Assembly: GCF_030499515.1 (NCBI RefSeq)
Contig: NZ_JASTWJ010000001.1
Coordinates: 434,001-498,000, forward strand
Source: Streptomyces sp. DT2A-34
Lineage (GTDB): Bacteria > Actinomycetota > Actinomycetes > Streptomycetales > Streptomycetaceae
DNA length: 64,000 nucleotides
Direction: 5' to 3'
Made by a program: the position numbers and the translations under genes. Each line of letters starts with the position of its first letter. Position 1 is the stretch's first letter. Shown one piece after another: positions 36,962 to 45,644 of this stretch. Under the pieces are notes generated by a model. That model did not search any database. It saw only the letters and a program-made list of their open reading frames with translations, and was not told the DNA's origin.

Positions 36962-37558
36962 TCAGTGCAGGCGGGGCCTGCCCGCCAGCGACATCCACAG
37001 GTGCGGGGCGACGTCGTCCTCGGGCAGCTGGGCGATCATGTAGCGGACGCAGCGCTCGATCTTGACCCGCCACAGGCGTGCCGCCTCGTTCCCGTCGGCG
37101 TTGCGCAACGCGTCGTAGACCGCCGTGTCCTCGTTGGTGATGGTGTCGAACGCCTGGCTGTAGTCCATGTCCAGAACCGTCACGAACATGTGCAGCCGGG
37201 CCGTCAGGCGTTCGAAGGTGCCGGCGGCCTGCGGGAGGTCCGCCGTACGGGCCAGGGCGTCCTGGAACCACAGATCCACCTCACGCGGGCGGGCGTGGTC
37301 CTTGTCCCGGGCGGCGGCGCGGACCTCCGCCAGGGCCGCCGTGGCCGCGGCGAGGTTCTCCGGGCCGAGCATGGCGACCCGGCGGATGAGCAGCGCGCCG
37401 AGGCCGGCGCGCAGGGCGTACAGATCGAGGACGTCCTTCGCCGTGATGGCGGGGACGGCGGTCGCGCCGCCCGGACGCGGTTGGAGCATGCCTTCCTCGG
37501 CCGGCGACTGAAGCCCCGCGCGCACTCCCCCCGGCCGTGACGGGCCCGGCCTTCCCAC
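36962..37558 (-). pseudogene. GntR/FCD regulator lacking its DNA-binding domain
   Basis: The frame encodes a good FCD effector domain from ITAKDVLDLYALRAGLGALLIRR (shown in part) to the end, preceded only by EEGMLQPRPGG, which is the wing end of a GntR helix-turn-helix. The first ~19 residues of the open frame (rich in Gly, Pro and Arg) do not look like GntR, and the recognition helix is absent. It looks like a regulator cut at its 5' end. A start at 37489 or 37558 could still give a protein without DNA binding. Confidence 0.65.
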
Positions 37559-37643
37559 CCCACCACACTCAGGGAGTCACTGACCATGTCCACCGCCACC
37601 GGCCCCATGACGGCAACGGTCCGACGCAGCAGGCGCATCCCCT

Positions 37644-37769
37644 CTGATCACCGAGGCCGACCTTCCTCCGGCCCGGCACTTCGTCGACGGGAAGTTCGTC
37701 GACGGATCGTCCGAGAGCGTCATCGACGTGATCGACCCGAGCACCGAGAAGGTCGTCGCCCAGTTCCCG
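37644..37769 (+). pseudogene. Aldehyde dehydrogenase, N-terminal remnant
   Basis: One frame reads LITEADLPPARHFVDGKF, then DVIDPSTEKVVAQFP, the usual opening of NAD-dependent aldehyde dehydrogenases. Homology ends at about 37769, before the NAD-binding and catalytic regions, and no start codon lies in frame upstream (a TGA closes it). It is a short fragment in the decayed zone between the sarcosine and sugar-uptake operons. Confidence 0.55.
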
Positions 37770-37871
37770 AGGGAACCGTCGGGGACGCCACGCCGCTCGG
37801 AAGACGTCGCCGGGCGAGGCCCGGTCCACGGCCGACCTGCGCTCGCACCTGAACGCGAGATCACGTACGAC

Positions 37872-38088
37872 GCATGTCACATATGGCATACGAGATGCCC
37901 CGACTGAACGTACGAGCACACCGCGAGAGCGTCAGCGCCAACCCGGCCGCCCCCACCGCCGTACGGAGAAGCCACAGCCTCCCGGCAGCCACCTCCGACG
38001 AATCGCAGCGCGCACTGTTGACGGTTCCCTCGGACGGTTCTACGTTGCCACGCCATACGACGTACTTCATACGCCATATATGACATGC
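37872..38088. repeat. Pair of inverted 22-nt elements before the sugar ABC operon
   Basis: The 22 nt at 37872-37893 and the reverse complement of 38067-38088 are identical at 19 of 22 positions; both contain ATATGGC followed by a TA(C/T)GA end. The second copy ends 43 bp before the TTG start of the first permease gene. Spaced inverted copies of an AT-rich motif in front of an operon suggest twin regulator sites, for example for the GntR protein encoded at 42823-43533. Confidence 0.55.
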
Positions 38089-38131
38089 GCCCTTGAGTCA
38101 TCCGCCCCTCGCTCGATGTCAGGAGGCCTGC

Positions 38132-39109
38132 TTGACCGGCACTCAGGTGCGTCCGCGCCCGGACGAGGCGCCAGGCGACGGCCGACGCTCCGCGAGTGCG
38201 CAGGAGGCCGACCGGGCACGCAGGCGGCGGCGACGCAAAGAGGCGCTCGCCGCGTACCTCTTCCTGACGCCGTGGTTCGGCGGGCTGCTGTTCATCACCG
38301 CGGGGCCGCTGCTGGCGTCTCTCTATCTGTCGTTCACGGACTACAGCCTCATCGGCGGCTCGGACTGGGTCGGCCTGGACAACTACACCAGGATGTTCAG
38401 CGAGGACCCGCGGTTTCTGAAGGCGTTGCAGAACACCACGATCTACGTCTTCGTCTCGGTGCCGCTGCAACTGGCCTTCGCGCTGCTGCTGGCGCTGGTG
38501 CTGGACCGGGGCGTGCGGGGCCTCGCCGTCTACCGCTCGGTGTACTACCTGCCCTCGCTGCTCGGCAGCAGCGTGGCCATCGCCATCCTGTGGCGGAAGG
38601 TCTTCGGGGACGACGGCCTCTTCAACCACTTCCTCGGCCTGTTCGGCGTCGACGGGCACAGCTGGATCGGCGACCCGTCCACCGCGCTGGGCACGCTCAT
38701 CGTGCTGAACGTGTGGACCTTCGGCTCACCCATGGTGATCTTCCTGGCTGGTCTGCGGCAGATCCCGGTCAGCTACTACGAGGCGGCCGGTATCGACGGA
38801 GCGGGCAAGGTGCGGCAGTTCTTCCACATCACGATGCCACTGCTGACCCCGGTCATCTTCTTCAACCTGATTCTGCAACTGATCGGCGCCTTCCAGTCGT
38901 TCACCCAGGCGTTCGTGGTCAGCGGCGGAAACGGAAGTCCCTCGGACTCGACGCTCTTCTACACGATGTACGTGTACACCAAGGGCTTCAATTCCTTCGA
39001 GATGGGCTACGCCTCGGCGATGGCCTGGTTTTTGGTCATCATCATCGCCTGCCTGACCGCACTGAACTTCCTGATGTCGAAGTATTGGGTGTTCTACGGT
39101 GACAACTGA
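38132..39109 (+). CDS. Sugar ABC transporter permease (MalF/UgpA type)
   Basis: 325-residue membrane protein with six hydrophobic segments and the EAA loop YYEAAGIDGAGKVRQFFHITMP, shown in part, that docks the ATPase. It starts at TTG 38132, chosen because AGGAGG (38121-38126) precedes it by 5 nt; an upstream in-frame TTG at 38093 lacks a site. It is the first gene of a CUT1-type importer. No ATPase gene is in the operon, so it probably uses a shared MsiK-type ATPase, as is usual in Streptomyces. Confidence 0.88.
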   Translation: MTGTQVRPRPDEAPGDGRRSASAQEADRARRRRRRKEALAAYLFLTPWFGGLLFITAGPLLASLYLSFTDYSLIGGSDWVGLDNYTRMFSEDPRFLKALQNTTIYVFVSVPLQLAFALLLALVLDRGVRGLAVYRSVYYLPSLLGSSVAIAILWRKVFGDDGLFNHFLGLFGVDGHSWIGDPSTALGTLIVLNVWTFGSPMVIFLAGLRQIPVSYYEAAGIDGAGKVRQFFHITMPLLTPVIFFNLILQLIGAFQSFTQAFVVSGGNGSPSDSTLFYTMYVYTKGFNSFEMGYASAMAWFLVIIIACLTALNFLMSKYWVFYGDN

Positions 39110-40001
39110 GGTGAAAACCGAAAAGGCCGCCCGCGCCGGGCTGAACAACACGCTGCTGGCCAGGGCACTGCTCGCGCTCCGGGGGAAGAAACTCCTGATC
39201 CACCTCGGCCTGATCCTCTTCGGCCTGGTGATGCTCTATCCACTGCTGTGGATGGTCTCCAGCTCCCTCAAACCGGAGGGGCTCATCTTCCGCGAGCAGG
39301 GACTGATCCCCACCAGCGTCACGGGACAGAACTTCACCGACGGCTGGAACGCGCTCAGCAGCCCCTTCAGTCACTACCTGGTCAATTCACTGATCATCAC
39401 GGGCGGCGCCGTACTGGGGAACCTGACCGCCTGCTCACTGGCCGCGTACGCCTTCGCGCGCATGGAATTCCCGCTGAAGCGCTTATGGTTCGCGCTCATG
39501 CTGGGCTCCATCATGCTGCCCCTGCAGGTGGTGATCGTCCCGCAGTACATCCTCTTCAAGCAGCTGGACTGGATCAACACGTTCTACCCGCTGATCGTGC
39601 CGAAGTTCCTCGCCACCGACGCCTTCTTCGTCTTCCTGATGGTGCAGTTCATCCGGACACTGCCGCGCGACCTGGACGAGGCCGCGCGGATCGACGGGGC
39701 CGGCCACTGGCGCATCTTCAGCCGGATCATCGTTCCGCTGTCACTGCCGGCGCTGGCCACCACCGCCATCTTCACCTTCATCTGGACCTGGAACGACTTC
39801 CTCAGCCAGCTGATCTTCCTCACCGATCCGGACAAGCACACCGTGCCGGTGGCCCTGCGCACCTTCCTCGACTCGTCGGGCCAGTCCGCCTGGGGACCGA
39901 TGTTCGCGATGTCGGTGCTCTCCCTCGGCCCCATCTTCGGCTTCTTCCTGGCGGGCCAGAAATACCTGGTCCGCGGGGTCGCCGTCACCGGCCTGAAATA
40001 G
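39099..40001 (+). CDS. Sugar ABC transporter permease (MalG/UgpE type), with TTA codon
   Basis: 300-residue membrane protein with six hydrophobic segments and the EAA motif DEAARIDGAGHWRIF. It overlaps the first permease gene by 11 bp and starts at GTG 39099. Codon 129 (39483-39485) is TTA, the rare leucine codon read only by the bldA tRNA in Streptomyces, so full translation may be limited to certain growth stages. It partners the upstream permease. Confidence 0.88.
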   Translation: MTTEVKTEKAARAGLNNTLLARALLALRGKKLLIHLGLILFGLVMLYPLLWMVSSSLKPEGLIFREQGLIPTSVTGQNFTDGWNALSSPFSHYLVNSLIITGGAVLGNLTACSLAAYAFARMEFPLKRLWFALMLGSIMLPLQVVIVPQYILFKQLDWINTFYPLIVPKFLATDAFFVFLMVQFIRTLPRDLDEAARIDGAGHWRIFSRIIVPLSLPALATTAIFTFIWTWNDFLSQLIFLTDPDKHTVPVALRTFLDSSGQSAWGPMFAMSVLSLGPIFGFFLAGQKYLVRGVAVTGLK

Positions 40002-40081
40002 CAAGCCCGCGGAGCAGCCCACACACACTGCCTGCACCCACTGATTCCGACCGACCGGCACGCACCGAAGGAGAGATTTCC

Positions 40082-41365
40082 GTGCTTCATCGAAAGAGGA
40101 CGGCAAGACTCTGCGCAGCACTCGCGGCCACCGGCGCCCTGGCCGCCACCGCCGCCTGCGGAGGCGACTCGGGGTCCGGCGACGACGGCAAGGTCACGCT
40201 CAAGGTCAGCTGGTGGGGCGAGGCCAGCCGGCACAAGATCACCGAGCAGGCCATCGACGTCTTCGAGAAGCAGAATCCGGATATCACGGTCAAGTCGTCG
40301 TACTCCGACTGGACTTCGTACTACGACCAGCTCACCACCAAGGTCGCCGCCGGGGACGCCCCGGACGTCTTCGCCATCGAGATCCGCAAGCTCGGCGAGT
40401 TCGCCCGCAAGGACACGCTCGCCGATCTGAAGGGGCTGGTGAACACCGGCGATCTCGATCCGAAGCTGCTTGCCGGCGGCGCCGTGGACGGCACCCAGTA
40501 CGCCATCCCCACCGGCGCCAACGCCTGGGCCGTGATGGCCAACACCTCCGTCTTCGAGAAGGCGGGGGTGAGCCTGCCCGATGACGCGTCCTGGACCTGG
40601 AAGGACTACGAGGACGTCAGCACCCGCCTCACCAAGGCCGGCGGCAGCGGCACCTACGGCACCCAGATCAACTTCAACGACGCCTACCTGACCGCCTTCG
40701 CTTCCCAGCGCGGCGAATCGCTCTACGACAACGGCAAGATAGGCGTCTCGGCCGGCACCCTCGCCGACTGGTACCAGCTCAACGTGGACATGATCAAGAG
40801 CAAGGGCTCCCCCGACGCCGCCCTCAGCAACGAGCTGGACGCCAACAGCATCGAGCAGTCCCTCATCGGTACCAACAAGGGCGGCATGGGGATGTTCTGG
40901 ACCAACCAGCTCAGCGCCGCCAACGTCGCCTCCGGCGAGAAGATCGAGCTGCTGCGGATGCCGCAGGCACCGGGGGCGTCGAGCAGCGGCATGTTCCTCC
41001 AGCCGGCGATGTTCTGGGCCGCCAGTGCGCACAGCGAGCAGCGGCAGGCGGCCGGCAAGCTCATCGACTTCCTCGTCAACGACCCGCAGGCCGGCAAGAT
41101 CCTGGGCAGCGACCGTGGCCTGCCGATGAACAGCAAGGTCCTCGACGAGATCCGGAGCGACCTGCCCACGGCCGACCAGGCGTCGCTCGACTTCGTCGAC
41201 AAGGTCCGCGACAAACTGACCGATCCGCCCTCGGCGTATCCGGACGGCGCCGCCGACATCCCCGACATGCTCAAGCGCTACGGCCAGGACGTCATCTCCG
41301 GCAACAAGACCCCGCAGGACGCCGCCGAAGGGTTCCTGGAGGAGGCGAACAGCACGCTCGGCTGA
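40082..41365 (+). CDS. Sugar ABC transporter substrate-binding lipoprotein
   Basis: 427-residue family 1 solute-binding protein. A signal peptide ends in a lipobox-like LAATAAC with the lipid cysteine at residue 26. The mature part begins GGDSGSGDDGKVTLKVSWWG and has the usual GDAPDVFAIE hinge segment. GTG at 40082 follows GAAGGAGAG. It captures a sugar or oligosaccharide outside the cell; the ligand cannot be told from sequence. Confidence 0.88.
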   Translation: MLHRKRTARLCAALAATGALAATAACGGDSGSGDDGKVTLKVSWWGEASRHKITEQAIDVFEKQNPDITVKSSYSDWTSYYDQLTTKVAAGDAPDVFAIEIRKLGEFARKDTLADLKGLVNTGDLDPKLLAGGAVDGTQYAIPTGANAWAVMANTSVFEKAGVSLPDDASWTWKDYEDVSTRLTKAGGSGTYGTQINFNDAYLTAFASQRGESLYDNGKIGVSAGTLADWYQLNVDMIKSKGSPDAALSNELDANSIEQSLIGTNKGGMGMFWTNQLSAANVASGEKIELLRMPQAPGASSSGMFLQPAMFWAASAHSEQRQAAGKLIDFLVNDPQAGKILGSDRGLPMNSKVLDEIRSDLPTADQASLDFVDKVRDKLTDPPSAYPDGAADIPDMLKRYGQDVISGNKTPQDAAEGFLEEANSTLG

Positions 41366-41442
41366 GCACCGTGTCCCGCTGACGCCCGGCGTGCCGTGCG
41401 TGCACCGCCTGAACCCGAAGACCCGCCTTCGAGGAGCCGCCT

Positions 41443-42783
41443 GTGGAATCGCCTGTGGAACTGCCCGTGGAATCGTCCGGGAAACGCCGCTACGCCGTCG
41501 TAGGGCTCGGCCACCGCGCGCAGATGTACGTCGACGCGCTGCTCGGTGACTGGAGCGACACCGGAGAGATCGTCGCGCTGTGCGACGTCAACCGGACCCG
41601 GATGGACTTCTACAACCAGCGCATCGCCGCGACGGGCCGCAGTCCCGTGCCGTGCTTCGGCCCGGACGGCTTCACCGCGATGCTGGAGGGCGCCGACGCG
41701 GTGGTGGTGACCTCGGTGGACGCCACTCACGCCCACTATGTGTGCGCCGCCCTGGACGCCGGCGTGGACGTCGTGGTGGAGAAGCCGCTCACCACCGACG
41801 CGGAGGGCTGCGCGGCGATCGCGGCCGCGGCCGCGCGCAGCACCGCCCGGACCATCGTCACCTTCAACTACCGCTATTCGCCGCGGAACTCGGCGCTGCG
41901 GCGGCTCCTCGCCGACGGCGCCGTCGGCGAGGTGACCTCCGTGCACTTCGAGTGGGTGCTGGACACCCTCCACGGCGCGGACTACTTCCGGCGCTGGCAC
42001 CGGGACCGGGCCCACTCCGGCGGGCTGCTGGTGCACAAGTCCACCCACCACTTCGACCTGGTGAACTGGTGGCTGGACGCCGACCCCGAGCTGGTCTTCG
42101 CCCAGGCGGACCTGCTCTTCTACGGCAGTGAGAACGCCCGCAGGCGAGGTCTGGGCCCGCGGCCGGCGCGCGGCACGGGCGCGCCCTCGGCCGACACCGA
42201 CCCCTTCCTGCTGGACATGTCCCGCGACGAACGCCTCGCGCGGCTCTACCTCGACGCCGAGCACGAGGACGGCTACCAGCGGGACCAGGACGTGTTCGGC
42301 GACGGAGTGACCATCGACGACACCATGGCGGTGCTGGTCCGCTACGACAACCGCGCGATGCTGACCTACTCGCTGCACGCCCACGCGCCCTTCGAGGGGT
42401 ACCGCGTGGCGGTGAACGGCACCGAGGGCCGGGCCGAGCTGGAGGTCTGCGAACGCGCCTGGACCCCGCCACACGCCGCCGTCGACCCCTCGGCGCGCGA
42501 CAAGGAGCACGCCGAAGGAGCTTGGGAACGACTCACCCTGCAACGGCACTGGTCCCCGCGGGAGGAGATCTCCCTGGACGGCGAAGGCGAAGGCGGCGGA
42601 CACGGCGGCGGGGACCGGCTGCTCCTCGACGACGTCTTCCGAGGCCCCGCCCGGGACCCCCTGGGCCGGCAGGCGGGATACCGCGACGGCATCCGCAGCG
42701 TGCTCGTCGGCGTCGCGGCGAGCACCTCGGCCGCCACTCACCGACCGGTGCGGCTGGCGGAGAACGGCACCCGCCTCGCATGA
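41443..42783 (+). CDS. Gfo/Idh/MocA-family oxidoreductase
   Basis: 446-residue NAD(P)-dependent sugar oxidoreductase. The Rossmann motif is AVVGLGHRAQM near residue 18, the catalytic lysine is in VEKPLTT near residue 122, and the substrate histidine lies in HKSTHHFDLVNWW. It likely oxidises or epimerises the sugar brought in by the ABC importer. GAGGAG precedes the GTG at 41443. The C-terminal part has a Gly/Glu-rich loop (GEGEGGGHGGG) that may be disordered. Confidence 0.86.
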   Translation: MESPVELPVESSGKRRYAVVGLGHRAQMYVDALLGDWSDTGEIVALCDVNRTRMDFYNQRIAATGRSPVPCFGPDGFTAMLEGADAVVVTSVDATHAHYVCAALDAGVDVVVEKPLTTDAEGCAAIAAAAARSTARTIVTFNYRYSPRNSALRRLLADGAVGEVTSVHFEWVLDTLHGADYFRRWHRDRAHSGGLLVHKSTHHFDLVNWWLDADPELVFAQADLLFYGSENARRRGLGPRPARGTGAPSADTDPFLLDMSRDERLARLYLDAEHEDGYQRDQDVFGDGVTIDDTMAVLVRYDNRAMLTYSLHAHAPFEGYRVAVNGTEGRAELEVCERAWTPPHAAVDPSARDKEHAEGAWERLTLQRHWSPREEISLDGEGEGGGHGGGDRLLLDDVFRGPARDPLGRQAGYRDGIRSVLVGVAASTSAATHRPVRLAENGTRLA

Positions 42784-42822
42784 CCACCCGATGCCGCCCC
42801 GAGACCTGAGAGCTGTTGCCGC

Positions 42823-43533
42823 ATGAATGCGCCCGTGCCCGGCCCCACACCGGCCGTTCCCATCCCCTCCCGGACCCGGTTCGTCCTCGAACACCTGACG
42901 CAGGCCATCCTCACCGGCCAGCTCCCGCCGGGACAGCCGCTCGTCGAGATCGAGCTGGCCGGGCGGTTCGGGGTGTCCAAGACCCCCGTACGCGAAGCGC
43001 TCAAGACGCTGGCCGGACGCGGCCTGGTGGTGATGAGCGAGTTCAAGGGCGCGGCAGTGCGCGCCGTGGACGCGACCATGGCGCGCTCCGTCTACGACGT
43101 GCGGCTGCTGCTCGAACCGGAGGCGCTGCGCCGCAGCACTCTCGCGCACTCGGACTTCGCCGGCGCCCGGGAGGCCCTGGATCGCGCCGACGCCGCCGAG
43201 GACCGAGCCGAGCGCTCCCTGGCCAACCGCGATTTCCACCGCGCGCTCTATCACCCCTGCGGCAACCCGCTCCTGGTGCGCATGCTGGACGACCTGCGCG
43301 ACCAGGCGGCGCTGGTCTCAGTGGTGGCCTGGGAGTCCACCCCGAGCTGGGAACGGGAGGCGGAGGAGCACCGGCGGATCCTCACGCGCGCGCTGGAGGG
43401 CGACGCGAGCGGCGCCGCACACCTGCTGTACGACCACATCGCGGATTTCGTGCGCCGGGCCTTCCCGCAATCCGCGACGGGAGAGGGGCGGGAGCCGGAC
43501 ATCGCAACCCGGCCTGACGCGATCGGCCGGTAG
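42823..43533 (+). CDS. GntR-family (FCD) transcriptional regulator
   Basis: 236-residue regulator. The winged helix is at about residues 17-75 (FGVSKTPVREALKTLAGRGL) and an FCD domain follows (NRDFHRALYHPCGNPLL). It ends the sugar-uptake operon and is the natural candidate to bind the AT-rich inverted elements at 37872-37893 and 38067-38088. It is the last gene before the lower-GC island; its 3' end is intact and lies within about 30 bp of the junction. Confidence 0.86.
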   Translation: MNAPVPGPTPAVPIPSRTRFVLEHLTQAILTGQLPPGQPLVEIELAGRFGVSKTPVREALKTLAGRGLVVMSEFKGAAVRAVDATMARSVYDVRLLLEPEALRRSTLAHSDFAGAREALDRADAAEDRAERSLANRDFHRALYHPCGNPLLVRMLDDLRDQAALVSVVAWESTPSWEREAEEHRRILTRALEGDASGAAHLLYDHIADFVRRAFPQSATGEGREPDIATRPDAIGR

Positions 43534-43539
43534 CGGGAC

Positions 43540-45230
43540 CGTTCGTAGCCAGACAGTAATGGGGGCGGGGCGGACATGTGGGCGGCGCAGCCCTGAATGC
43601 CAAGCACGTGACACGCGAAGACGTTCTGCCGGAACGGGTCCCGCACGTCGAGGTGGGAAGCCCAATAGCGGAATGCAGGCAATGCTGCGGATTCCCGACT
43701 GTCAAGTAGCTGATGCAGAAGAACGTCCGTAAATAATCCTGCGTCCCCCTGTTGTACAGCGAGGGCTGTGAGCATAATTCGCTCTTCAGGAGATAGGGAT
43801 TCGATCGCCTCTGTGAACGGTACCGCGAGTACGTCCTCGAATTGACTGTTGATGATTCGTTGAGCGTGACTGTGGGCGTCTGCGTGGTCCGGATCGGCGA
43901 GAATCCGGGCGATGTCCGACATGATCTCCCGGACCTGATACGGAGAATCTATTTGGCCGTAAATGTGGAGAGCGTCGACGAGTGCGCCGGAAACCAGCAA
44001 GTCGTTCGTGTTCATGCCGGTCAGTAGTTCAATGATTTCGGCCGTTGTGTTCGTGTCCGCTACGCTGCGGTTGCTTGTAATCATGTCGAGAGCTGCCCAT
44101 TGAAGATGTGCGGCACCGGTGCTCCAAGCGTGGGCGAGCAAGCGCGGTGTAAGTGCAATGGTGGCAGCATCGGCCGTATGTCGGAGCAAGAAGCAAAGTA
44201 ACAGCGGAACGGCGACTTCTCCGGAGGTGAGGCTGCCTACGCACTTGGCAAGCTTTGCTCCGCCGGGCAGTGAAGGCGCCTCGCGGGCAAACATAAAGCT
44301 CGCCTCTGCCTTGTGCACCAAAACATCGGCCGGCAGACGCGCATCATCGAAATTGGACGGCCCGGCGAGTGCTGTAGCAATCAGCGAGTCCAGGACAGGC
44401 TGATGCCGCTCCGCAGAGTGCACAGACCCCTGCCGGAAACTTTCCTCTGTTTTGCGTAGAAGTAGCACGATTTGATCTAGCAAGCGTCCGTCACGTGCAG
44501 TCGCACCTATGGAAGAGAATAGCCCGCGTTCGTAGTCACTCCATGACTGAGCTGGCGTTACCTTGTACTGAAACGGATGGCCGAAAGGGTCGACGGCCAC
44601 CACAGTGGAGGCTGATACGGCATCTGTGGCGATGCCCAAGCAATGGCGCACCTCGGTTAAAACTATCTGGGCGGCCGCTGGCCCCAACTGTCCGCGCAGA
44701 GCCTTCGTCAGCGGATCGCTGTCCGACAAACCACGGAGCAGATCACGCGACGAGTCGCGTTCACTCATTAGCGGAACTGCCCAGACGGAGAGTCCGCGGC
44801 GATGCGGCCGGGTGAGCTCCGTTGCGAGTTCTCTCGCACTGCTGCAACGCCACAGGAGGGACTCTGCTGTTATCAAGCGCGCATACCACTCGTGACAGAA
44901 CTCGAGCCGCTGCTGCCGAATGCGTATCACCGAACAGCGCAGTGCATCATCCACTACGCTTGCAGACCCCCATTTGCGTAGCCAGCAGGGCTGCGGAACG
45001 AATATCCTCCGTCAGAGGAAGCCATCCCGTCAGGCGTTCATCCATTAATAGGGACCAGTGATGGAGAACCTGCCGGACGGCCGTGGGGTGCTGCAATTCA
45101 CGAAGGTGCTCCGAAACCACGGCGTCCAGCAGGCCAACCCGTCCTGTTTCTGGGGGCAATTGCTGCACCAATCGCGCCGCCAGTGCAAGTTCGAACGCCG
45201 TGCCAAAGGGAGCGTTGGATACCTCATCGG
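43540..45230 (-). pseudogene. Large foreign gene remnant, both ends cut and frameshifted
   Basis: A low-GC (roughly 55-60%) stretch on the minus strand encodes helix-rich protein in two frames. About 45230-44960 gives APFGTAFELALAARLVQQ and WSLLMDERLTGWLP; 44954-43560 gives the longer part from DDALRCSVIRIRQQRLEF to FACHVLGIQG. The frames meet at a run of five C (44967-44971): removing one base joins them. The 5' end abuts a broken resident gene and the 3' end runs antisense into the GntR gene, so both termini are missing. A TTA codon is at 44658-44660. Regular helical repeats suggest the C-terminal part of a large NTPase or HEAT-like protein, but I do not recognise the family. Confidence 0.55.
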
Positions 45231-45605
45231 CGAGAGCCTCCGCCCCGGCGCCGACTTCCAGCCGCCGGGCCTGCGCCTGCGCAAGGTCAGCTGCATCGAC
45301 AACTCGGCGAGCGCGGCCGCGGGCCAGCCCGGACTGTGGACGTTGGTCGAGTGGGAGACCGACGGCGACGACGTATCCGGGCTCGCGGACGCGTTGGCGG
45401 CGGCGCTGGAGCCGGAGATGGGCTGGTACTCCGACTTCACCGCCGGGGACGAACGCGTCGTCGTGTTCGCCGGGAAGGCCACGCGGCGCCAGCCGCATAT
45501 CGGATCAGCCGTTACCGGCGCGGCGACGAGGCGGGGCAGGCGGAGGCGGTCGCGTACGGGAGGTCGGTCGGCACGCCGGAGCATCAGCTCGACTGGAAGG
45601 ACTGA
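45227..45605 (+). pseudogene. Hypothetical protein remnant, 5' truncated and frameshifted
   Basis: From about 45227 the plus strand encodes GESLRPGADFQPPGLRLRKV and then LWTLVEWETDGDD up to VVFAGKA (45479); the family-like end YRRGDEAGQAEAVAYG to QLDWKD is in another frame (45500-45605). So a frameshift lies near 45480-45500 and the start is lost at the island junction. It looks like a small conserved Streptomyces protein of about 120 residues, of unknown function, damaged by the island insertion. Confidence 0.5.
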
Positions 45606-45644
45606 GCGGCCCGGCGCCTGGGCAACCTGCTCGCCCGGACCGGG

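Noticed and set aside
43251..43540. C-terminal extension of the island protein over the GntR gene
   Set aside because: This part is antisense to a clear GntR gene and is Ser/Arg-rich, so the real end was lost at the junction.
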